Positions 57,467 to 64,000 of a stretch of 64,000 nt of DNA are shown piece by piece. Every line of letters begins with the position of its first letter. The first letter of the stretch is position 1. The notes below the pieces were generated by a model that was not told where the DNA came from, did no database searches, and worked only from the letters and a program-made list of their open reading frames with translations. The stretch lies in contig JAFGCO010000044.1 of assembly GCA_016932575.1 (NCBI GenBank), positions 20,980 through 84,979 on the forward strand, read 5' to 3'. This DNA comes from a bacterium. GTDB lineage: Bacteria; Zhuqueibacterota; QNDG01; JAFGCO01. The position numbers were made by a program, and so were the translations under genes.

Positions 57467-58236
57467 ATAAGAAAAAAAAACCTTTCGTGATGCTGACCAA
57501 TGACGACGGGATCGCTTCCCCCGGATTGTTGGCTTTACGTCAAAGTTTTAAGCATCAGTATGAAGTGGTCATTGTTGCACCGGCTACTGAAATGAGTGCC
57601 GTGGGACACGCCATTACATTGTCAGATCCTCTTAGAGTATTCGACTATTCGCGCAATGGAGAATTTTACGGCTATGCAGTGAAGGGAACACCTGCAGACT
57701 GTGTGAAGATCGGGTACTGGGCCATTCTCAAAAGGAAACCGGATATTGTCATTTCCGGAATCAATATCGGTCCCAATACGGGGATTAATACCATTTATTC
57801 AGGAACGGTTTCAGCAGCGACAGAAGGTGCAATATTGGGTGTTCCCTCTTTTGCAATTTCCCTGGGGACATTTCACAATCCTGATTTTACTTATGCCGCA
57901 AAATTTGCCAGAAAATTAGCGGATATGCTGCTCAAAAAAGGTCTGCCGAAAGACGTATTTCTTAATGTTAATATCCCTGCCTGTCAGGAAAAGAAAATTC
58001 GAGGTGTGGCGATTACAAGGCAGGGATCGGCTTTATACCGGGAAGATTTTGACAAACGCATTGATCCTCATGGAAGGACGTATTACTGGTTGACCGGTCA
58101 AAAACTCAATAAAGAATCCTCTATTGAATACGATGACGGTGCAATCGATCAGAATATGGTTTCGATTACGCCGATTCATTATGATTTGACATGTTATGAT
58201 TTTCTGGAACCGTTGAGAGCCTGGAAACTATCCTGA
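57463..58236 (+). CDS. surE: 5'/3'-nucleotidase SurE
   Basis: 257 aa, ATG overlapping the accD stop. MLTNDDGIASPGLLALR (~10-26) supplies the metal-binding aspartates, APATEMSAVGHAITL the phosphate loop, and SGINIGPNTGINTIYSGTVSAA (~97-118, read in parts) the conserved asparagines. Length matches the family. It dephosphorylates nucleoside monophosphates or short polyphosphates in the cytoplasm. Confidence 0.95.
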   Translation: MNKKKKPFVMLTNDDGIASPGLLALRQSFKHQYEVVIVAPATEMSAVGHAITLSDPLRVFDYSRNGEFYGYAVKGTPADCVKIGYWAILKRKPDIVISGINIGPNTGINTIYSGTVSAATEGAILGVPSFAISLGTFHNPDFTYAAKFARKLADMLLKKGLPKDVFLNVNIPACQEKKIRGVAITRQGSALYREDFDKRIDPHGRTYYWLTGQKLNKESSIEYDDGAIDQNMVSITPIHYDLTCYDFLEPLRAWKLS

Positions 58237-58394
58237 TTTCAGATAGAACTTGAATCATACATGCGCCCTAAAACTTTGAAGATATCAAGCGATAAGATGA
58301 TATATTATTAAAAAACAAGCAATTATTTCTGTTAAAAATATTCCAGGTTTATTATTCCTGTTCAATTGACAGGTCCTTGAATTAAAGGAGATGC

Positions 58395-59933
58395 ATGACT
58401 TCGCTTCGTGATGAAATAATTTTGATTCTCGATTTTGGTTCTCAATATACGCAGTTAATTGCCCGCAGAATTCGCGAAAAGCGTGTTTATTGTGAAATTG
58501 TGCCGTTCAATCATTCAATAGAGGCCATCAGAAAAATGCAGCCCAAAGGCCTTGTGCTATCAGGCGGTCCCGGCAGCGTGTATGAAGATAATGCCCCCCA
58601 TCCGGATCCTCGTATTTTTTCCCTGAATATTCCGGTGTTGGGTATATGTTATGGGCTGCAGCTGATCGGACATTTTTTGGGAGGTGAGGTGAAAAATGCG
58701 GCTCGACGGGAATATGGTCACGCGGTTCTTTTTGTGGACGATTATTCGGACCTTTTTCACGATATGCCGAGTGAACTCAATGTCTGGATGAGTCATGGAG
58801 ATCATCTGGTGAGCCTTCCATCTGATTTTCAAAAATTGGCACATACTGAAAATGCGGAGATTGCGGCAATTGCAGACCGGCAGCGCTTAATTTATGGCAT
58901 TCAATTTCATCCGGAGGTTGTGCACACCGAGCAGGGTGAGCGAATCCTGGAAAATTTTGTCTATCGTATTTGTCAATGCACGGGTCAATGGACGCCCGAG
59001 CATTTTGTTGAATCTTCTATTGAGATGATTCGCGATCAGGTTGGAGAAGGGAAGGTGTTGTGCGGATTATCAGGAGGCGTAGATTCCGCCGTGACTTCCA
59101 GACTTATTCATCAGGCAATTGGCGGCCAGTTAACTTCAGTATTTGTCAATAATGGTCTGCTGCGAAAAAATGAGGCGGAAGAAGTGCTTCAGGCATTTTC
59201 AGATCTTCATCCGGTGTACGTCGATGCAACAGAATCTTTTCTTTCCGATTTGGCGGGTGTGATCGATCCTGAAATCAAGAGAAAGTCAATTGGCAGGCGG
59301 TTTATCGACGTATTTGAAAAAGAGGCCAAACGTATCGGTCGGGTCCGTTTTTTGGCTCAGGGCACCCTGTATCCGGATGTCATTGAGAGCGTGTCCACAT
59401 GGGGACCTTCGGCCACCATAAAATCTCACCACAATGTCGGCGGCCTTCCCGAGCGAATGAATCTGTCGCTGGTGGAACCCCTTAGGGAATTGTTCAAAGA
59501 TGAAGTACGCGCTGTTGGGAAGGTTCTCGGAATTCCCGATTCTATTTTAAGGAGACATCCTTTCCCGGGTCCTGGCCTGGCCGTTCGAATACTGGGAGAG
59601 GTTACACAAAACCGTATTGATCTGCTCCGGGAGGCAGATGTGATTTTTATCGATGAATTAAAAACGTCCGGATATTATGACAAGGTCTGGCAGGCATTTG
59701 TGGCGTTATTGCCGGTACAAACTGTTGGCGTCATGGGGGACGAACGTACTTATGAACATGCAGTTGTACTTCGGGCCGTGACCAGTCAGGATGGCATGAC
59801 CGCAGACTGGGCGAAACTTCCCGACGACCTGTTAACCCGTGTTTCAAATCGTATTATTAATGAAGTTCGGGGTATCAATCGGGTGGTTTATGATGTGAGT
59901 TCGAAACCGCCAGGCACAATCGAGTGGGAATAA
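58395..59933 (+). CDS. guaA: GMP synthase (glutamine-hydrolysing)
   Basis: 512 aa, AAAGGAG before ATG 58395. A class I amidotransferase (residues 10-195) with nucleophile in [13 protein letters not shown] and His/Glu in [10 protein letters not shown] is fused to the ATP-pyrophosphatase domain (P-loop [14 protein letters not shown]) and C-terminal dimerisation domain ending [17 protein letters not shown]. It converts XMP to GMP. Single-gene transcript judging from the gaps on both sides. Confidence 0.97.
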   Translation: MTSLRDEIILILDFGSQYTQLIARRIREKRVYCEIVPFNHSIEAIRKMQPKGLVLSGGPGSVYEDNAPHPDPRIFSLNIPVLGICYGLQLIGHFLGGEVKNAARREYGHAVLFVDDYSDLFHDMPSELNVWMSHGDHLVSLPSDFQKLAHTENAEIAAIADRQRLIYGIQFHPEVVHTEQGERILENFVYRICQCTGQWTPEHFVESSIEMIRDQVGEGKVLCGLSGGVDSAVTSRLIHQAIGGQLTSVFVNNGLLRKNEAEEVLQAFSDLHPVYVDATESFLSDLAGVIDPEIKRKSIGRRFIDVFEKEAKRIGRVRFLAQGTLYPDVIESVSTWGPSATIKSHHNVGGLPERMNLSLVEPLRELFKDEVRAVGKVLGIPDSILRRHPFPGPGLAVRILGEVTQNRIDLLREADVIFIDELKTSGYYDKVWQAFVALLPVQTVGVMGDERTYEHAVVLRAVTSQDGMTADWAKLPDDLLTRVSNRIINEVRGINRVVYDVSSKPPGTIEWE

Positions 59934-60150
59934 CAGGTGAGGATCCCTGGTGAGAATTGATAAACTGAATAATGAACTGGAAAAATAAAGATGTCGTTTT
60001 TGCGCGGAATTGTTCATTTCATTGGAAATGATGGTGTATTGTCCGGAGCCATCCGAAATTTATATGCACAGGGGTTTATCAGTCAAATTAGGGCTTGTAT
60101 GATTCATAGAAGACAAGTATATTGTTCATGAAATTTTATGGGGAATTGTC

Positions 60151-61977
60151 ATGTGCGGGATTGTCGGTTATGTGGGTGATAAACCTGTCTTGCCTTTGTT
60201 GATTAACGGACTCAAACGTTTGGAATATCGTGGGTATGATTCGGCCGGGGTTGCTGTGATCGATGAAGGTCAGCTTTGGTATAAAAAAAAGCAGGGTAAA
60301 ATTTCGGGTCTGGAATTGGAGATTAATGGTGTGGATTCCAAAGCTTCGATTGGTATTGCACATACCCGCTGGGCGACTCATGGAGAGCCTTCAGAACGGA
60401 ACGCTCATCCGCATTTTGACCAGGATTACAAAATTGCTGTTGTCCACAACGGTATTATTGAAAACTATGTCCAATTGAGAGATTCGCTGCTTGCCGATGG
60501 CTATCGATTTTATTCAGAAACTGACTCTGAAATTTTAGTTCACCTGATTGCCATGTGTTATGACGGGGATATGGCATTTGCCATCCGTAAAGCGCTGCAA
60601 CTGGTACGGGGAACATTCGGTATCCTGGTGCTTTCTTCTTATGAGCCTGATAAACTGTTTGCGGCCCGGCGTGGCAGTCCACTGGTGATCGGTATCGGCG
60701 ATGAAGAAAATCTGATCGCGTCTGACGGATCTGCATTGGTGGAGCATACTCGCGATGTGATTTATCTGGAAGATGATGAGATGGCGGTTGTGGATAAAAA
60801 AGGTGCAAAGGTTCGAACGCTTCAGGATAAAACCGTTTTCAAAGCCGTGGAAAAGCTGCCTTTTGATTTGACACATCTTCAAAAGGGCGGTTATGCACAT
60901 TTTATGCTGAAAGAGATTTTTGAACAGCCGGATACCATCTGGGATTCTATGCGGGGCCGGTTGCTGGTTGAAGACGGCAATGCCAAATTGGGGGGATTAC
61001 AGAACTGCATTGAAAGAATGGCGCATAGCTCACGTCTGATTATTACAGCGTGCGGCACATCATGGCACGCAGCTCTGATCGGGGAGTATCTTATTGAAAA
61101 ATACGCCAATATACCGGTTGAAGTGGAATACGCATCTGAATTTCGCTATCGTGATCCCATTGTCTCCCGCGTCGATACAGTGCTCGCTATTACACAATCC
61201 GGAGAAACAGCTGATACACTTGCAGCCGTTCGTGAAGCCAAGCAAAAAGGCGCTCTGGCGCTGGGATTGTGCAATGTCGTGGGCAGTACGATTGCCCGGG
61301 AAACGCATGCAGGGGTTTATTTACACGCAGGCCCCGAAATTGGTGTGGCTTCAACCAAGGCATTTACTTCTCAAGTGATCACTCTGGCTTTAATTGCGCT
61401 GGCTTTGGGCCGGATGAGTCATCTGTCTGCCGAAGACGGCAGGGAAATTGCTCAAGCCTTAAAGAAACTGCCCGATAAAATGCATTCTATCCTCAAACAG
61501 GCCAATCACATCGAATCCATTGCAAAAAAAATGGTAACCCACCATCATGCGCTTTATTTGGGCCGCGGTTTTAATTATCCGGTTGCGCTGGAAGGCGCAC
61601 TGAAAATGAAGGAAATTTCCTATATTCATGCCGAGGGATATCCGGCTGCGGAGATGAAACATGGGCCCATTGCGCTGATTGATGCGCAAATGCCGGTAAT
61701 TTTTATTGCTGTCAAAGATGCGGTTTATGAAAAAGTGATCAGCAATATAGAGGAAGTGAAGGCAAGAGGCGGATGGGTGATAGCGGTGGTCTCGGATGGA
61801 GATGATACATGTACATCCCTTTGTGATGAGGTTATCGAAATACCCCATACCATTCAGAGTCTTATGCCGGTACTTACAGTCATTCCGCTTCAGCTTCTGG
61901 CCTATTACACAGCAGTTATCAAAGGCTGTGATGTAGATCAACCAAGAAATCTGGCGAAAAGCGTGACTGTAGAATAG
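60151..61977 (+). CDS. glmS: Glutamine--fructose-6-phosphate aminotransferase
   Basis: 608 aa beginning MCGIVGYVGDKPVLPLL; Cys2 is the glutaminase nucleophile after Met removal, which fixes the start. Glutaminase domain (2-220) with THGEPSERNAHPH, then two SIS domains (ITACGTSWHAALIGEYL, ITQSGETADTLAAVREAK, YLGRGFNYPVALEGALKMKE) and the end LAKSVTVE. It makes glucosamine-6-phosphate for peptidoglycan and LPS. I saw no glmS ribozyme signature in the 217 bp upstream. The next gene starts 16 bp later. Confidence 0.97.
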   Translation: MCGIVGYVGDKPVLPLLINGLKRLEYRGYDSAGVAVIDEGQLWYKKKQGKISGLELEINGVDSKASIGIAHTRWATHGEPSERNAHPHFDQDYKIAVVHNGIIENYVQLRDSLLADGYRFYSETDSEILVHLIAMCYDGDMAFAIRKALQLVRGTFGILVLSSYEPDKLFAARRGSPLVIGIGDEENLIASDGSALVEHTRDVIYLEDDEMAVVDKKGAKVRTLQDKTVFKAVEKLPFDLTHLQKGGYAHFMLKEIFEQPDTIWDSMRGRLLVEDGNAKLGGLQNCIERMAHSSRLIITACGTSWHAALIGEYLIEKYANIPVEVEYASEFRYRDPIVSRVDTVLAITQSGETADTLAAVREAKQKGALALGLCNVVGSTIARETHAGVYLHAGPEIGVASTKAFTSQVITLALIALALGRMSHLSAEDGREIAQALKKLPDKMHSILKQANHIESIAKKMVTHHHALYLGRGFNYPVALEGALKMKEISYIHAEGYPAAEMKHGPIALIDAQMPVIFIAVKDAVYEKVISNIEEVKARGGWVIAVVSDGDDTCTSLCDEVIEIPHTIQSLMPVLTVIPLQLLAYYTAVIKGCDVDQPRNLAKSVTVE

Positions 61978-61993
61978 TCAGGGAGTGACAATT

Positions 61994-63838
61994 ATGAAAA
62001 TTTACAACAAAATTATTTTTCTTTTTATCATTACGATATGCGTACTCCATGCCCAGGAAACACAGCTTATTGACAGTTTATTTTACCGCGGCGTTAATAC
62101 TTATCAAGCAGGACAATTTCAAGGAGCCCTGCAGCAGTTTGAATTTATGGACCGGGTCTATCCGGGACATCGTAGAAGTACAGGTTCGCTGCTGATGCAG
62201 GGAAAGGCCCTGAATCGGATGGGAGAACATCAGCGGGCGATAGAAGCCTTTAATGAGCTGGTGATGGATCATCCGTCCAGCAGCTATGTAGATGATGCGC
62301 TTTATGGCAAGGCAGTGGCTTTTTATCAATTGGGAGCCAATGAAGATGCCGTTCGCGTTTTGTTTCAGTTATTGGACCGGGGAGGCGATACTCGATTGAT
62401 GCATAAAGCTGCCAATTTGTCTTCTGATCTCATGGATTTTCGGCTGGATATCAATGGTCTGAAACAGCTGCATGAAACGGTTCATGATGAGCGGGGCCAG
62501 GCCGCTATTACCCTTCGTCTCGTGCAGCGTTTGATAAAAAATGAACAGTACCAGCAATGCAAGGATTTATTAAATGGTTTTCTGGAAAAATTTCCTCAAA
62601 GCATGTATATTGTGGAAATTCAGCAAAAATTACGGCAAGTGAATATGCTGGCCAGAGGGAGTGTGAAACTGGGAGTGATACTGCCGTTGAGCGGAGAGTT
62701 GGCGGAACAGGGAAAGGCAGTTCTGTCAGGCATCAAGTATGCTGTTGATATGCATAACTCCAAAGATTTAACCAAAGTGGAATTGATTGTTGAAGATACA
62801 CAGGGGGAAATTTTGACAGCCATTAAAGCCGCTCAAAGTCTATGTGAAGATGAGGGAGTGGTGGCTGTCATCGGAGAACTCGAGAGTGATCAAACTGCAG
62901 CGGTGGCTGCTGTAACCCAGGAACGACAGGTTCCGTTGCTGTCGCCCACTGCATCCGCTTTGGGTATTGCTGAAGTGGGCTCTTATGTCTTTCAATTGAA
63001 TCCTCCTTTAAATGTTCGTGCAAAAATGCTGGCTGATTATGCTGTGTCCGGCCTGGGATTAAAAAAATTCGCTGTTCTGGCGGAAGCCGGTGAATATGGC
63101 CGGGTTATGCACGATGCTTTCAAGAGACATGTTATTGAACTGGGCGGAGATATTCTGATTGAAAAATGGTATTATTCCGGTGATGAGCATCTCGGAGTAC
63201 AATTTAAGACAATTCGCGAATTCGGGCTGCGGAAGATGCTGGACGATTCGGTCCTGATTAGAGTTCCAAAGAACCAATTGGATAAACAACGCCGTATCCC
63301 GGGCGTACAGTTTGTCGACCGGGGCGTGGAAGATCTCGTAGATTCTACAGCCCTTACTGTGACAGCCTTTCAGGGCATGTTTTTGCCGGTTCTTCATGAA
63401 GACCTGCAATATATTATCCCTCAATTTGCAAAATATAATTTCAGTGCAAAAGTTTTAGGGGGTGTGCCATGGAATGATGTGGAACTATTAATCGATCACA
63501 GCCGGTTTATTGATAGCCGATATCTTGAAGGATTGGTTTTTCTCAGTGATTTTTTTGCGGATCCTTCAGATTATCAATATAATCAGTTTATGACCGATTA
63601 TCGTCTGACCATGCGAAGGTCTCCGGACAAATTGGATGTATTCGGATATGATGCGGCTTCAATATTACTCAGCCTTGTTGAGGAGGGACATCCCGGAAGG
63701 GAACGTCTCGCAAAGCGGCTGGGCCAGGTTCGTGATTTTAAGGGAATTCAGGGACCCATTTCATTCGAATCGGAGCGAGTGAATACATCCATTCATCTTA
63801 TGCAGTTTCGGGGGGGGAAGATTATACCGATAAGGTGA
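61994..63838 (+). CDS. TPR plus Leu/Ile/Val-type ligand-binding protein (LpoA-like)
   Basis: 614 aa from ATG 61994 with GGGAG upstream. A signal peptide (1-20, ending HAQ) is followed by TPR-like repeats (~25-210: YRGVNTYQAGQFQGALQQF, GKALNRMGEHQRAIEAFNEL) and a type I periplasmic-binding domain (~215-614: KLGVILPLSGELAEQGKAV, VAVIGELESDQTAAVAAV, FAVLAEAGEYGRVMHDAF, DVFGYDAASILLSLVEEG). TPR plus Peripla_BP_6 is the layout of LpoA, the outer-membrane activator of penicillin-binding protein 1A, but a ligand-receptor role is equally possible. No lipobox is obvious. Confidence 0.85.
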   Translation: MKIYNKIIFLFIITICVLHAQETQLIDSLFYRGVNTYQAGQFQGALQQFEFMDRVYPGHRRSTGSLLMQGKALNRMGEHQRAIEAFNELVMDHPSSSYVDDALYGKAVAFYQLGANEDAVRVLFQLLDRGGDTRLMHKAANLSSDLMDFRLDINGLKQLHETVHDERGQAAITLRLVQRLIKNEQYQQCKDLLNGFLEKFPQSMYIVEIQQKLRQVNMLARGSVKLGVILPLSGELAEQGKAVLSGIKYAVDMHNSKDLTKVELIVEDTQGEILTAIKAAQSLCEDEGVVAVIGELESDQTAAVAAVTQERQVPLLSPTASALGIAEVGSYVFQLNPPLNVRAKMLADYAVSGLGLKKFAVLAEAGEYGRVMHDAFKRHVIELGGDILIEKWYYSGDEHLGVQFKTIREFGLRKMLDDSVLIRVPKNQLDKQRRIPGVQFVDRGVEDLVDSTALTVTAFQGMFLPVLHEDLQYIIPQFAKYNFSAKVLGGVPWNDVELLIDHSRFIDSRYLEGLVFLSDFFADPSDYQYNQFMTDYRLTMRRSPDKLDVFGYDAASILLSLVEEGHPGRERLAKRLGQVRDFKGIQGPISFESERVNTSIHLMQFRGGKIIPIR

Positions 63839-63841
63839 TGT

Positions 63842-64000
63842 GAGCCTTTGAGTCTAAGGGTCATTGGATCCTAGAGTCTTTGAATCAAAAGCAGAAAAGC
63901 AGAAGAGCAGAAAAGTAGAAGAGTAGAAGAGTAGAAGAGTAGAAGAGTAGAAGAGTAGAAGAGTAGAAGAGTAGAAGAGTAGAAGAGTAGAAGAGTAGAA
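63842..64000. repeat. AGTC-type repeats leading into an 8-bp tandem array at the window end
   Basis: TTTGAGTCTAAGGGTC and GAGTCTTTGAATC (63847-63887) resemble the AGTC units near 8880 and 30670. From 63914 the unit AGTAGAAG repeats without interruption for almost 11 copies and runs past the window edge. Confidence 0.9.

Noticed and set aside
59934..60150. glmS ribozyme upstream of glmS
   Set aside because: No matching conserved core or pseudoknot pattern could be recognised.

Overview
The window comes from an uncultured-type Gram-negative bacterium of moderate GC. Kdo transferase, an ADP-heptose-type glycosyltransferase and an LpoA-like lipoprotein or periplasmic protein imply an LPS-bearing outer membrane. 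A giant secreted protein with a C-terminal type IX secretion (T9SS) sorting domain, plus the T9SS regulator PorX, points to the Fibrobacterota-Chlorobiota-Bacteroidota sphere or neighbouring candidate phyla (KSB1, Calditrichota and similar). This placement is inferred from gene content, not from a marker phylogeny.

Layout. 1-3117 (minus): two coupled membrane proteins, one complete and one cut by the window edge, with periplasmic-binding-protein-like lobes in apparently reversed order; the complete one ends in a chemoreceptor signalling domain. 3384-4922: ComM/YifB ATPase. 5041-5272 (minus): a structured RNA with promoter and T-run, best read as 6S RNA. 5418-8560: NfeD protease with slipin, a small membrane protein and an FMN-binding protein. 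8561-9317: composite dispersed repeats. 9318-11973: an AmmeMemoRadiSam pair with export-type N-termini. 12242-18836: STAS protein, polyprenyl synthase, ApbE, heptosyltransferase-like, Kdo transferase and two ECF-transporter ATPases. 18915-22990: GH9 glycosidase and C69 dipeptidase. 22991-24271: two small zinc-ribbon proteins and a Gly-Cys-Leu tRNA cluster. 24292-28428: HAD phosphatase, galactokinase, and a ParB-like protein with an SPL-type radical SAM enzyme. 28926-31549: an ECF sigma/anti-sigma/DUF4252 locus with a readable ECF promoter.

32477-43252 is a complete type I-C CRISPR-Cas locus: 24 identical 32-nt repeats with 23 spacers, and cas3-cas5-cas8c(cas11c)-cas7-cas4-cas1-cas2 on the minus strand. 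A Y1/REP-associated transposase (RAYT) gene sits between cas7 and cas4. Six copies of one palindrome (AGAAGGTAACC type) lie only inside this locus, at module boundaries. Two copies carry paired compensatory changes. Inside cas8c a strong Shine-Dalgarno and ATG define an internal Cas11c start.

43275-47118 (minus): Smr protein, FlgD-like lipoprotein, an S9 peptidase whose nucleophile serine reads as phenylalanine, a pyruvate-kinase C-domain protein and a DksA-type zinc-finger protein. 47237-52792: the 1851-residue T9SS cargo, divergent from porX. 53179-63838: housekeeping genes (tsaE, tsaB, rimI, accD, surE, guaA, glmS) and a TPR/ligand-binding protein. The window ends inside an 8-bp tandem repeat that belongs to the same dispersed repeat family seen near 8.9 kb and 30.7 kb.
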